DNA from: an uncultured Acetobacteraceae bacterium
Lineage (GTDB): Bacteria; Pseudomonadota; Alphaproteobacteria; Acetobacterales; Acetobacteraceae
Assembly: GCA_903877125.1 (NCBI GenBank)
Contig: CAIRCM010000216.1
Location: forward strand, 1 to 64,000
Length of the DNA: 64,000 nucleotides
Direction: 5' to 3'
The translations under genes and the position numbers were made by a program. Numbering within the stretch: the first letter of the stretch is position 1; each line of letters opens with the position of its first letter. Of this stretch, positions 43,407 to 52,490 are shown one piece after another. The notes under the pieces are model-generated. The model ran no database searches and was not told where the DNA came from. It saw only the letters and a program-made list of their open reading frames with translations.

Positions 43407-43411
43407 CCCGC

Positions 43412-44881
43412 ATGTCCCATGTCGGATCGGTCCAAAAACGCCAACAGGTGGTGCAGGAGGAGGAGGTCCAGCACCTCTACGCCAACCGGGTGCGCGTCTA
43501 TCCGAAGACGGTCAAAGGCCCGGTGCGGCGTTTCAAATGGGCGGTGCTTATTTTCTGCCTGACGCTTTACTACGCCCTGCCCTGGCTGCGCTGGACGCGC
43601 AGCCCGGCGCAGCCCAGTCAGGCGGTGCTGCTCGATCTCTGGCACGAGCGCTTCTATTTCTTCAACCTCGAGTTCTGGCCCCAGGATATTTATTATCTGA
43701 CCGGACTGTTGATCATGGGCGCGGTCAGCCTGTTTCTGGTGACCAGCCTCGTCGGGCGTGTGTGGTGCGGGTACACCTGCCCGCAGACGGTCTGGACCGA
43801 TCTGTTCATGTGGATCGAGGCGAAGATCGAAGGCGATCGCAACGAACGCATGAAACGCGACGCCGCGCCGATGTCCTTCGACAAGGTATGGCGCAAGGTG
43901 GCCAAGCACGCCGCCTGGGTCTTCATCGCGTTTTGGACCGGTGGCGCCTGGATCATGTACTATGTCGATGCACCCACAGTCACCGTGGAGTTCTGGACCG
44001 GTACAGCATCGAGTCAGGTGTATTTCTTCACCGGGCTTTTCACCGCCACGACCTATCTGTTGGCGGGATGGGCGCGGGAGCAGGTCTGCACCTACATGTG
44101 CCCCTGGCCGCGGTTCCAGGCGGCGATGCTGGACGAGCAAAGCCTGACCGTTACCTATCAGGCATGGCGTGGCGAACCGCGCACCCGCGGCAAGCGCGTC
44201 GACGGTGCCGGCGGCGACTGTGTCGACTGCAATGCCTGCGTGACCGCCTGCCCCACCGGCATCGATATTCGCGACGGGATCCAACTGGAATGCATCAACT
44301 GCGGCCTGTGCATCGATGCCTGCAACCATGTGATGGAGCGCACCGGCCGGCCGAAATGGCTTATCACCTGGGACACGTATGCCGACCAGGCAGCGAAAGC
44401 CGCGGGACAGCACGCGGCGTTCCGGTTTTTCCGGCCGCGGACCATCATCTACCTCTCGGCCCTGGTCATCGCCGCCGGCGCGATGGTCGTGGCGTTGATG
44501 CTGCGCCCCGGCATCGGGCTGTCGGTGCAGCACGACCGGGCGGCGCTGTTCGTACGGCTGGCGAGCGGCGACCTGCGCAACGGCTATACCATCAAAGTCG
44601 TGAACAAAGCCCAGTCGCCGGCGATATTCGAGATCTCGACTCTGGGTCTGCCGAACGCGGTGCTCACCGAATCCGTCGAAAACCTAGGTCCCGCCAGTCA
44701 ACTCGGCTTGCCGGTGAAGGCCGACTCGGTCGGCACGTTCCATGTGTTCGTCAGCGGTCAGCCGGCCATGCTCAAGGACGGTTCCTCGGCGATCGATTTC
44801 GCTCTGCGCGACACGCTGACGGGCGAGCTCACAACCTATCACTCGGTCTTCATGGGCCCCAATACGGAGACACGGCCATGA
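43412..44881 (+). CDS. ccoG: cbb3 oxidase accessory iron-sulfur protein (FixG/RdxA)
   Basis: A 489-residue membrane protein with about five spans and two [4Fe-4S] clusters in a ferredoxin-like domain (C270-VDC-NAC and the second CINCGLCIDAC). CcoG reduces Cu(II) to Cu(I) for insertion into the oxidase. GYTCPQTVWTDLFMWIE and the soluble C-terminal immunoglobulin-like domain are typical. The stop overlaps the ccoH start as ATGA. Confidence 0.93.
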   Translation: MSHVGSVQKRQQVVQEEEVQHLYANRVRVYPKTVKGPVRRFKWAVLIFCLTLYYALPWLRWTRSPAQPSQAVLLDLWHERFYFFNLEFWPQDIYYLTGLLIMGAVSLFLVTSLVGRVWCGYTCPQTVWTDLFMWIEAKIEGDRNERMKRDAAPMSFDKVWRKVAKHAAWVFIAFWTGGAWIMYYVDAPTVTVEFWTGTASSQVYFFTGLFTATTYLLAGWAREQVCTYMCPWPRFQAAMLDEQSLTVTYQAWRGEPRTRGKRVDGAGGDCVDCNACVTACPTGIDIRDGIQLECINCGLCIDACNHVMERTGRPKWLITWDTYADQAAKAAGQHAAFRFFRPRTIIYLSALVIAAGAMVVALMLRPGIGLSVQHDRAALFVRLASGDLRNGYTIKVVNKAQSPAIFEISTLGLPNAVLTESVENLGPASQLGLPVKADSVGTFHVFVSGQPAMLKDGSSAIDFALRDTLTGELTTYHSVFMGPNTETRP

Positions 44882-45348
44882 CGCAACAATCCCGTTGGCG
44901 TTATTTTCCTTGGATCATCGCGGCCGGCATGTCGGTCGTGGTGGCAGTGAATATCGGGATGGTCACCTTCGCGCTGCGCACGTTTCCCGGTCAGGCGCCG
45001 GGGGGCGAGGGGTTCGATCTGTCGAACCGCTACAATCAGGTGATCGACCGCGTGCACGCGGAGGCCGCGCTAGGCTGGAAGATCGGGGCGGCGGCCGATG
45101 ACACGGGACATCCGGTGCTGCTGCTGACCAACGCCGACCACGCCCCGCTGGCGCATGCCCAAATTGGCGCGACCGCGGACCGGCCCCTGGGTTCGGCTTC
45201 GACCACTAGGGTCGCGTTCAACGAAACGACGCCCGGCCGTTACGTTGGCGACGTCGCGCTGCCGTTGCCCGGGCAGTGGGAGGTGCTGCTGACCGCATCG
45301 GCCGATGGACACCACGTGACGGCGACCCGCCGTGTCGTGGTAAAATGA
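44878..45348 (+). CDS. ccoH: cbb3 oxidase assembly protein (FixH)
   Basis: A 156-residue protein with one N-terminal span (WIIAAGMSVVVAVNIGMVTFAL) and a periplasmic beta-rich domain (ALGWKIGAAADDTGH, RYVGDVALPLPGQWEVLL). FixH/CcoH is needed for assembly and stability of the oxidase. It is coupled at both ends: ATGA with ccoG before and ATGA with ccoI after. Confidence 0.92.
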   Translation: MTQQSRWRYFPWIIAAGMSVVVAVNIGMVTFALRTFPGQAPGGEGFDLSNRYNQVIDRVHAEAALGWKIGAAADDTGHPVLLLTNADHAPLAHAQIGATADRPLGSASTTRVAFNETTPGRYVGDVALPLPGQWEVLLTASADGHHVTATRRVVVK

Positions 45349-47693
45349 CCGCGCCGCAAGCGACCCGTGCCGAGACCGTCTGCACCCATTGCGGACAACC
45401 CGCCGCGGCGGGGCAAAGGTTTTGCTGCCCGGGTTGCCACGCGGCTTTCGACACGATCCAGAGTATGGGTCTCGGCCGGTATTACCGTCAGCGGCTGCTG
45501 GATGCCGGCAGCCGCGCACCGCGGCCCGAGGCGGGGGGGCATCAGGAGCTGGAGCGGTATATCGTTACCGGACCGGATGACCGGCATACGCTGTCGTTGG
45601 CGGTCGATGGACTGCAATGCGGTGCCTGCGTGTGGTTGATCGAATCCGTGCTCGCGCGGGAGGCGAACGTGGTGGCGGGGCGGGTCAACATGACCAGCCG
45701 GCAGTTGCGCCTGACCTGGACGGGACCGGTCGGAGACGCGCCTCGGCTGGTCGATGCGATCGAACGTCTCGGCTACCGTCTGGTACCTTTCGATGCCAGC
45801 TGCCTCGCCGCGGCACAGGATGCGACCGGTCGGACGCTGATTCGCGCCTTGGCGGTGGCCGGGTTCGCGGCCGGGAACGTGATGCTGATTTCCATCGGCC
45901 TGTGGGCGGGGGAAGCGGCCGGCTGGCTCACCGGCATGGGGCCGGCGACGCGGGATCTGCTGCACTGGGTTTCGGGGCTGATCGCCCTGCCCGCGATCGT
46001 CTATGCCGGCAGGCCGTTCTTCCGCTCGGCTGTCGGCGCGCTGCGCCATGGCCGGACCAACATGGATGTCCCGATCAGCGTCGGTGTCCTGCTGGTATCG
46101 GGCATGAGTCTGTCCGAAACCTTCGCCCACGCCCAGCATACCTATTTCGATTCCGCGATCACGCTGCTGTTTTTCCTGCTGATCGGCCGGGTGCTCGATC
46201 ATCGTGCTCGCGGCCAGGCGCGCGCCACGGCGGAGCAGTTGCTGACCTTGCGCGCCGCCGATGTGACGGTGTTGCGGCCCGACGGCACGACCGAGCGGCG
46301 GGCACAGCAAGCGGTGGCGCAGGGCGACCGCGTTCTGGTTGGGATGGGCGAAAGGATCGGCGCCGACGGGATCGTCGAGCAGGGATCGGCGCCGCTCGAC
46401 ACCAGCCTGGTCACGGGCGAAAGCCTGCCGACCGACGCCGCGCCCGGTTCGGTTGTCTTCGCCGGCACGTTGAACCTGGGGGCACCGCTGATCGTGCGGG
46501 CGACGGCGACCGGGGAATTGACGCTGCTCGCCGATTGCGTGCGGCTGATCGAGGCAGCCGAGGCACGCCGTTCGCGCTTCGTCGTGCTCGCCGACCGTGT
46601 TGCCCGGCTCTACGCACCGGCAGTACACGCGGCCGCACTGACCACATTCCTGTGGTGGCATCTGGTACGGTCGGTGCCGCTGGAGCAGGCGCTGCTGACC
46701 GCCTGCGCGGTGTTGATCGTTACCTGCCCCTGCGCGCTGGCGCTGGCGGTGCCGGCGGTGCAGGTGATCGCGACATCCCGCCTGTTACGGTTAGGGATAC
46801 TTTTGAAATCCGGGACGGCGCTGGAGCGGTTGGCCAAGGTCGATACGGTGGTGTTCGACAAAACCGGCACCTTGACCGAACCGTCGCTGGCGTTGATGCG
46901 GGATGGCATCGCCCCCGAAGACCTACGAGCTGCCGCGTCCTTGGCGGCACACAGCCGGCATCCGTTGGCGCGCGCGCTGTTGGCGGCTGCCGGGCCGGTG
47001 GTGGCCGCCGACGCGGCGATGGAAATCCCCGGACAGGGCTTACGCAGCGGGGACACCCGCCTGGGTAGCCGAGCGTTCTGCGATGTTCGGAGTGGGACTG
47101 CGGCCGAAGGGCCGGAGCTATGGTTTGCGCGTCCGGGTCGGGTGGCGATTCGTTTCGTATTCACCGAACATCTCCGACCGGACGCGGCCGAGACGGTCAC
47201 GCGGCTCAGGGCACTCGGGTTGTCGGTCGTGCTGCTGTCCGGCGACACACAGCACGCCGTCGGACCGATAGCGCAAGCGGTCGGCATCGATGAATGGCAT
47301 GCCCGCTGTTCCCCGTTGGAAAAAGCCGAAAGGATCGAGACCCTGGCATCGGCGGGTAAGAAGGTGCTGATGGTGGGCGACGGTCTGAACGACAGTCCGT
47401 CTTTGTCGGCGGCCTATGTTTCGGCCTCCCCGGCATCGGCCGCGGACGTCAGCCAGACTGTCGCCGATCTGGTGTTTCAGGGGGCGAATCTCGCACCTGT
47501 CGCGATCGCCATCGGGGCAGCACGCCGAGCGCATGGTGTCATGCGGGGCAATCTGGCGCTGGCGATCGGGTATAACGTGCTGATGGTGCCGTTGGCGGTC
47601 ATCGGCTGGGTCACGCCATGGGTGGCGGCGGCGGCGATGTCGACGTCCTCCCTACTGGTTATGGCCAACAGTTTTCGGGCGAGGCGCACATGA
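45345..47693 (+). CDS. ccoI: Copper-exporting P-type ATPase for cbb3 oxidase assembly (FixI/CcoI)
   Basis: A 782-residue P1B ATPase. It has an N-terminal Cys-rich motif (CTHC...CCPGC, residues 13-31) and the metal-binding domain core GLQCGACVW (CGAC at 92-95). The CPC ion-binding motif is at 461-463, the phosphorylated Asp at 505 in DKTGT, and GDGLNDSPSL is the hinge. It supplies copper to the oxidase from the cytoplasm. The start at 45345 overlaps the ccoH stop; an earlier start at 45276 would lie inside ccoH. Confidence 0.93.
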   Translation: MTAPQATRAETVCTHCGQPAAAGQRFCCPGCHAAFDTIQSMGLGRYYRQRLLDAGSRAPRPEAGGHQELERYIVTGPDDRHTLSLAVDGLQCGACVWLIESVLAREANVVAGRVNMTSRQLRLTWTGPVGDAPRLVDAIERLGYRLVPFDASCLAAAQDATGRTLIRALAVAGFAAGNVMLISIGLWAGEAAGWLTGMGPATRDLLHWVSGLIALPAIVYAGRPFFRSAVGALRHGRTNMDVPISVGVLLVSGMSLSETFAHAQHTYFDSAITLLFFLLIGRVLDHRARGQARATAEQLLTLRAADVTVLRPDGTTERRAQQAVAQGDRVLVGMGERIGADGIVEQGSAPLDTSLVTGESLPTDAAPGSVVFAGTLNLGAPLIVRATATGELTLLADCVRLIEAAEARRSRFVVLADRVARLYAPAVHAAALTTFLWWHLVRSVPLEQALLTACAVLIVTCPCALALAVPAVQVIATSRLLRLGILLKSGTALERLAKVDTVVFDKTGTLTEPSLALMRDGIAPEDLRAAASLAAHSRHPLARALLAAAGPVVAADAAMEIPGQGLRSGDTRLGSRAFCDVRSGTAAEGPELWFARPGRVAIRFVFTEHLRPDAAETVTRLRALGLSVVLLSGDTQHAVGPIAQAVGIDEWHARCSPLEKAERIETLASAGKKVLMVGDGLNDSPSLSAAYVSASPASAADVSQTVADLVFQGANLAPVAIAIGAARRAHGVMRGNLALAIGYNVLMVPLAVIGWVTPWVAAAAMSTSSLLVMANSFRARRT

Positions 47694-47836
47694 GCGTCAT
47701 TTTATACCTGCTGGCGGCCAGTCTGGTGCTTGGCGGCGGGGGGCTGGCGTTCTTCCTGTGGTCGCTGCGGACCGGGCAGTTCGAGGATTTGGAAGGCTCC
47801 GCGAATCGTATCCTGTTCGACGACGAACGGGACTGA
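47690..47836 (+). CDS. ccoS: cbb3-type oxidase assembly protein
   Basis: A 48-residue single-span membrane protein (VILYLLAASLVLGGGGLAFFLW) with the CcoS C-terminus GQFEDLEGSANRILFDDE. The ATG overlaps the ccoI stop. It completes the ccoNOQP-GHIS set. It is needed for heme and copper insertion in the oxidase. Confidence 0.93.
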   Translation: MSVILYLLAASLVLGGGGLAFFLWSLRTGQFEDLEGSANRILFDDERD

Positions 47837-47837
47837 C

Positions 47838-47857
47838 ACACCGCGAAAATGCGGTGT
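47838..47857 (+). terminator. Possible terminator hairpin after ccoS
   Basis: ACACCGC (47838-47844), loop GAAAAT, GCGGTGT (47851-47857): a perfect 7-bp stem right after the ccoS stop. No T-run follows (AGCGTG), so it may be a weak terminator or processing point between the oxidase and amidase operons. Confidence 0.35.
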
Positions 47858-47880
47858 AGCGTGTGCATGGAGGTCCCCCC

Positions 47881-49494
47881 ATGCACTTCATGACCATCGC
47901 CGAAGCGTCGCGCCTTATCGCCACTGGCAAATTGTCGCCGGTCGAACTGACCCGGGCGTTCCTGGATCGCATCGCGGCGTTGGACCCGCAGTTGAACAGT
48001 TATCTGCTCGTTACCGCCGACCACGCACTGGCGCAGGCGAAACAGGCGGAGCAGGAGATCGCCGCCGGAAATTATCGTGGGCCGATGCACGGCATTCCTT
48101 ATGCGCTGAAGGATATCTACTGCACCGCGGGGATCCGCACGACCTGCCACTCCCGCACGCGGGAGGATTACGTGCCGGACTTCGACGCGACGACGGTGAC
48201 GAAGTTGACAGACGCCGGGGCGGTTTTGCTGGGCAAGCTGGCGACGCATGAATTCGCGCATGGCGGGCCATCCTTCGATCTGCCCTGGCCGGCGGCGCGC
48301 AATCCGTGGAACCGGGACCATGTGACGGGGGGGTCGTCCTCGGGTTCCGGCGCGGCCGGGGCGGCAGGGCTGACGATGGGCTCGCTTGGGTCGGATACGG
48401 GGGGGTCGATCCGCAATCCGGCCGCGCTGTGCGGGCTGATCGGGCTGAAACCGACCTATGGGCTGGTGAGCCGGTCGGGCGTGTATACGAATTCGTTCAG
48501 CTACGACCACGCGGGGCCGTTGACGTGGACGGCCGAGGACTGCGCGATCATGCTGCAAGCCATCGCCGGCCACGATCCGAAGGACCCCGCGAGCGCGGAC
48601 CGCACCATCCCGGCTTACAGAGCGGACTTGGACGGGTCGGTAAGGGGGATGCGGATCGGGATTATCCGGCATCTTTACGAGGACGACGTGCCGACGCCCG
48701 TTATCTTCAAACAAGCGTTGGAAGCAGCGTACGATGTACTGCGCGGGCTCGGCGCGGTGCTGGAGGACGTGCGCATCCGTCCGGCGCAACAATATCACGA
48801 TGTTAAAATCACAGGGGCGGAGAGCGAACTGTACGCGGTGCATGAACCCGCTCTGCGCACCCGGCTCGGGGATTTCGGGGAAGATTTTCTGGGCCGGACG
48901 TTGGGTGCGCTGCTGATTTCTTCGGCCGACTACATGCAGGCGAGCCGGCAGCGGCGGAAGATGATCGCGGATATGCAACCGCTTTACGGGAAATACGATG
49001 CATTCGTGACCGCCGGTCCAGGGCCGGCCGGTCGGTTGGACGCTTGGCGGACGATCAGCTTCTGGGAGAAGGCGTCGTTGACGACTCCGTTCAACGTCCT
49101 TGGTGGTCCGGCGTTGTCGCAATGCATCGGGTTCAGCGACACCGGACTACCGTTGTCGATGCAAATTTATGCTCGCCCGTTCGCCGATGCGGCGGTATTG
49201 CGTGTGGCGCACGCTTACGAGCTGGCAACGCCCTGGCGGGCGCGGCGGCCGGCGTTGGATCCGAACGCGTCGTTCTCGGCCGAGCAACCTGGGGTGCCGG
49301 AACCGGCGAAGGCAACGATCCCGCAGGCGCGGCGGGACCAGATCGCGGCCTTGTGCCAGCGGGCGGGGCTGTCGCCGAACGAGCGGCATTTCGAGCAGCT
49401 TTGCGCGACGGCGCCGTATATCGACGAAATGACCGGCCGACTGGAACGCGATCCGGCGTTTCACGATGAGCCGAGCAATATCTTTATCGCGTGA
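47881..49494 (+). CDS. Amidase signature family enzyme (AtzE/HpxY-like context)
   Basis: A 537-residue amidase with the Lys-cis-Ser-Ser triad: Lys77 in IPYALKD, cis-Ser152 in GGSSSGSG, and nucleophile Ser176 in GSDTGGSIRNP. The start at 47881 follows GGAGG closely; ATGs at 47863 and 47890 are alternatives. The C-terminal 100 residues extend beyond the usual domain (ARRPALDPNASFSAEQPGVPE and later). AtzE/HpxY-type amidases are encoded next to AtzH/HpxZ proteins, as here, which suggests hydrolysis of a carboxylated urea or biuret-like amide. The operon continues with LeuC/LeuD-type genes. Confidence 0.9.
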   Translation: MHFMTIAEASRLIATGKLSPVELTRAFLDRIAALDPQLNSYLLVTADHALAQAKQAEQEIAAGNYRGPMHGIPYALKDIYCTAGIRTTCHSRTREDYVPDFDATTVTKLTDAGAVLLGKLATHEFAHGGPSFDLPWPAARNPWNRDHVTGGSSSGSGAAGAAGLTMGSLGSDTGGSIRNPAALCGLIGLKPTYGLVSRSGVYTNSFSYDHAGPLTWTAEDCAIMLQAIAGHDPKDPASADRTIPAYRADLDGSVRGMRIGIIRHLYEDDVPTPVIFKQALEAAYDVLRGLGAVLEDVRIRPAQQYHDVKITGAESELYAVHEPALRTRLGDFGEDFLGRTLGALLISSADYMQASRQRRKMIADMQPLYGKYDAFVTAGPGPAGRLDAWRTISFWEKASLTTPFNVLGGPALSQCIGFSDTGLPLSMQIYARPFADAAVLRVAHAYELATPWRARRPALDPNASFSAEQPGVPEPAKATIPQARRDQIAALCQRAGLSPNERHFEQLCATAPYIDEMTGRLERDPAFHDEPSNIFIA

Positions 49495-49505
49495 AGGGCG
49501 GGGTC

Positions 49506-49904
49506 ATGGAAATCAATATTCCCGAGATCGTGGCCGAAGTCGTGGCCTTGCATGATTTGTACGAGGCCGCGCTTGGGTCCAACGACACGGCCATGTTGCA
49601 GGCGCTGTTCTGGAACAGTCCGCACACGATCCGTTATGGGATCGGTGAGAATTTGTACAGTTGGGCGGAGATCGGGGCGTTCCGGTCGGCACGCTCCCCG
49701 GTTGGGCTGGCGCGGACGACGTCGCGGACCCGGATCACCACCTTCGGGCGGGACTACGCGACGGCATCGACGATGTTTGCCCGAACATCCTTGCCGGGAA
49801 AGGTAGGACGGCAGATGCAGACCTGGGCGCGCATGCCGGAGGGCTGGCGCATCGTGGCGGCGCATGTCAGCGTGATCGACGAGGGACCGGAAACAAAGGG
49901 CTGA
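49506..49904 (+). CDS. AtzH/HpxZ-like protein (DUF3225, SnoaL-like fold)
   Basis: A 132-residue protein with the cystatin-like fold sequence of the HpxZ/AtzH family: VVALHDLYEAALGSNDTAMLQ, then GIGENLYSWAEIGAFR, then RITTFGRDYATASTMF. In AtzH a member is a 1,3-dicarboxyurea deamidase; HpxZ members act in oxalurate catabolism. It starts at ATG 49506, 11 bases after the amidase stop; a start at 49491 would overlap it. The 7-base gap to leuC makes this a single transcript. Confidence 0.85.
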   Translation: MEINIPEIVAEVVALHDLYEAALGSNDTAMLQALFWNSPHTIRYGIGENLYSWAEIGAFRSARSPVGLARTTSRTRITTFGRDYATASTMFARTSLPGKVGRQMQTWARMPEGWRIVAAHVSVIDEGPETKG

Positions 49905-49911
49905 CATCACT

Positions 49912-51315
49912 ATGACCAACACGCCATTCGAGCGCATCTGGGATCGCCATGTCGTGAAGGACTATGGCGACGGCCGCAACCTGGTGTTCATCGACCGCCA
50001 TTTTCTACAGGAAGCGACCAGCGGGCGGGCGTTCGACCGGCTGCGGACAGAGGGGCTGAAGGTGCGGCGGCCGGATCTGACAGTCGGCACGATCGATCAC
50101 AGCATCGCCACCATTCCCGGCCGGACCTTGACCAGCTTCGCTGCCGGCATCGCCCGCAACACAGCGATGCACAAGAACTGCGCCGATTTCGGGGTCCGGC
50201 TGTTCAGCATCGACAGCCCCAACCACGGCATCGTGCACGTGGTCGGCCCCAACCTTGGCTTCGCTTTACCGGGCTGCACCTATGTATGTGGCGACAGCCA
50301 CACCGCGAGTTGCGGCGGAGTGGGCGCCTGGGCCTGGGGCATCGGGACGTCGGAGGTCGCGCAGGTCCTGGCGACTCAGGCGCTGATTTTGCGCAAGCCA
50401 CGCACGCTGCGGGCAACGTTCAATGGCCGGCTGTCGAAAGGCGTTTACGCCAAGGACATGATCCTGGCGCTGATCGGCAAGTATGGGATCGAAGCCGGGG
50501 TCGGGCACACAGTGCAATATGCCGGGCCGGCGATTTCGGCGCTTTCGGTCGAGGGGCGGATGACGGTCGCCAACATGTCGATCGAATTCGGCGCGCGGGG
50601 CGGTCTGGTCGGTGCGGATGACACCACGTTCGAATATCTGCATGGGCGCGAATTGGCCCCAAAAGGCGCACTGTGGGATCAGGCGGTCGCCGATTGGCGC
50701 CGACTGTACGACCTGTCGGAGGCGGTGTTCGATCGGGAGATCGAGATCGACTGTTCCACGCTTGGGCCTCAGGTGAGCTGGGGCACGACGCCGCAGGATA
50801 CGATTGGGGTGAACGAGGTGATTCCCGATCCGTCGACCATCGCCGATCCGGCGCGGCGCGCGATGATGGAGCGCGCGGTGGGCTATGTGGGTCTGACGCC
50901 GGGCACGCCGATCGCGGGTACCCCCATCGACGTGGCGTTCATCGGGTCGTGCACCAACGGTCGGCTGTCCGATCTGGAGGCGGCGGCGGCGATCGCCCAG
51001 GGGCGCAAGGTGTCGCCCAACGTGAAGGCGCTGGTGGTGCCGGGGGCGGCGCATGTCAAAGCGGCGGCGGAGGCCGCTGGATTGCACAGGATTTTCCTCG
51101 ATGCGGGGTTCGAGTGGCGGGAAGCCGGATGCTCGATGTGCGTGGCGGCGGGTGGGGATATCGTGCCACCGGGCAAGCGGTCGATCTCGACCTCGAACCG
51201 CAATTTCGAAGGGCGACAGGGGCCCGGCAGCCGGACGCATCTCGCCAGCCCGGCGATGGTGGCCGCCGCGGCGATCGCGGGGTGCATCACCGACGTCCGC
51301 ACGATGATGGGTTGA
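49912..51315 (+). CDS. leuC: 3-isopropylmalate dehydratase-type large subunit (LeuC homologue)
   Basis: A 467-residue [4Fe-4S] hydro-lyase. The cluster ligands are Cys347 (GSCTNGR), Cys407 and Cys410 (CSMC). The conserved GDSHTASCGG motif is near residue 125. LeuC isomerises 2-isopropylmalate, but the fold is also used for other aconitase-like reactions. No leuA or leuB lies nearby; the gene is in an operon with an amidase and an AtzH-like protein, so a catabolic substrate is as likely as leucine synthesis. It is coupled closely to the upstream gene. Confidence 0.85.
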   Translation: MTNTPFERIWDRHVVKDYGDGRNLVFIDRHFLQEATSGRAFDRLRTEGLKVRRPDLTVGTIDHSIATIPGRTLTSFAAGIARNTAMHKNCADFGVRLFSIDSPNHGIVHVVGPNLGFALPGCTYVCGDSHTASCGGVGAWAWGIGTSEVAQVLATQALILRKPRTLRATFNGRLSKGVYAKDMILALIGKYGIEAGVGHTVQYAGPAISALSVEGRMTVANMSIEFGARGGLVGADDTTFEYLHGRELAPKGALWDQAVADWRRLYDLSEAVFDREIEIDCSTLGPQVSWGTTPQDTIGVNEVIPDPSTIADPARRAMMERAVGYVGLTPGTPIAGTPIDVAFIGSCTNGRLSDLEAAAAIAQGRKVSPNVKALVVPGAAHVKAAAEAAGLHRIFLDAGFEWREAGCSMCVAAGGDIVPPGKRSISTSNRNFEGRQGPGSRTHLASPAMVAAAAIAGCITDVRTMMG

Positions 51316-51329
51316 AGGGGGCGCGCACG

Positions 51330-51971
51330 ATGGAAAAATTCACCGTCCTGACCGGCGTCGCGGCGCCGATCCCGATGCCGAACATCAGCACCGACCTGAT
51401 CGCGCCATCGCATTTTCCGGGCAAGAAGCCGGAGGAAGCGGTCGCTATGTCGTTCAAGGACAAGCTGTTCGCCAATCTCCGCTTTTTCCCCGATGGCACG
51501 CCGAAGACCGATTTCGTACTTGCGGAACCGCGCTACCAGGGTGCGCGCATCCTGCTGACAGGGGAGAATTTCGGCTGCGGCAGTTCGCGGGAAACCGCGG
51601 TCTGGTCGTTGCAGGAGGCAGGCATCGCCTGCGTGATCGCACCCAGCTTCGGCGACATCTTCCACGACAATTCGTTCCAAAACGGCCTCCTGCCGCTGCG
51701 GGTCCCGGCCGAGGACATCGCTCGGCTGACGCAGGGGTTGGCGCGCACCAATGCGTCCGAACTGACGGTCGATCTGGAGATGCGGGAATTGCGCGTGTCG
51801 GGGATGGAGCCGGTGGCTTTCGATCTGCCGGACAACCGGCGGCTGCCGCTGATGGAGGGGCTCGATCAGCTCAGCTTCATGCTGCGCAGCGCCGAGGAGA
51901 TCGGGGCGTATGAGGCGCGTGCCGCAACGGAAAGGCCCTGGGTATTTGCCAGTGCGGGCGGGGTAGCGTAG
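51330..51971 (+). CDS. leuD: 3-isopropylmalate dehydratase-type small subunit (LeuD homologue)
   Basis: A 213-residue small subunit with the swivelling domain motif GENFGCGSSRETAVWSL (near residues 77-93) and the N-terminal TDLIAPSHFPG loop. It pairs with the large subunit encoded 14 bases upstream. The C-terminal ATERPWVFAS closes the domain. This completes a heterodimeric hydro-lyase; substrate as for LeuC. Confidence 0.87.
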   Translation: MEKFTVLTGVAAPIPMPNISTDLIAPSHFPGKKPEEAVAMSFKDKLFANLRFFPDGTPKTDFVLAEPRYQGARILLTGENFGCGSSRETAVWSLQEAGIACVIAPSFGDIFHDNSFQNGLLPLRVPAEDIARLTQGLARTNASELTVDLEMRELRVSGMEPVAFDLPDNRRLPLMEGLDQLSFMLRSAEEIGAYEARAATERPWVFASAGGVA

Positions 51972-52009
51972 CTGGCCGGAACGCGGTTCCGCAGGTTCTG
52001 CCTTACGCT

Positions 52010-52038
52010 GTTATGGCCCGGACACGCCGGGCCATAAC
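52010..52038 (+). terminator. Bidirectional-type hairpin between convergent genes
   Basis: GTTATGGCCCGG (52010-52021), loop ACACG, CCGGGCCATAAC (52027-52038): a perfect 12-bp stem located between the convergent leuD and DUF6481 genes. There is no T-tract, but the position strongly suggests transcription end or an mRNA 3-prime stabiliser for both. Confidence 0.6.
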
Positions 52039-52051
52039 GGGTGGGAGGTGT

Positions 52052-52420
52052 CTACCGCTTGCGGGCCTTACGGGCAGCATAGCGGGCGTCGCGGGCGGCT
52101 TTGCGTTCGGCCTCAAGCTTCAGGAGAGCTGCCTTGCGGTCGAGTTCTTCCTGCGTCTTTTCGGCGGCCTTGCGGGCGGCCTCTGCCTGCCGTTCGAGTT
52201 CCTCGGCGGCTTTGCGGGCGGCCTCGGCTTCCTTCGCGGCGCGGCGTTCAGCCTCCCGCTTTTCCCGAGCCTCGGCGATCGCCAAGCGTTCGGCGATCTT
52301 GGCCTGCACGGCGGGGTCATCCGGTCCGGGGCGGGACTTGAACTTTTCGACCAGGGCCTGTTTGGCCTTGGCGGCGGCGGTGGCGCGGTCGTTGAAGTCG
52401 GCATGCTTGAAGGCCGGCAA
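52052..52420 (-). CDS. DUF6481 family protein, charged coiled coil
   Basis: A 122-residue protein rich in Ala, Lys, Glu and Arg. A short N-terminal head (KHADFNDRATAAAKAKQALV) is followed by a long charged helix (residues about 48-120) with repeating AEAREKREAERRAAKEA and RKAAEELERQAEAA stretches. This matches the DUF6481 family of alphaproteobacteria. Function unknown; it is convergent with leuD. It should form an extended coiled coil. Confidence 0.75.
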   Translation of the reverse strand: MPAFKHADFNDRATAAAKAKQALVEKFKSRPGPDDPAVQAKIAERLAIAEAREKREAERRAAKEAEAARKAAEELERQAEAARKAAEKTQEELDRKAALLKLEAERKAARDARYAARKARKR

Positions 52421-52490
52421 GTCTGGAGTCTCCTGCTATTGCGGCACTCCCTTACTCCGTTGCCGCCGGAAATGCCATGTCGCGATTGCG

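Noticed and set aside
45240-46661. Open frame on the minus strand opposite ccoI
   Set aside because: No protein-like features; ccoI is unambiguous.
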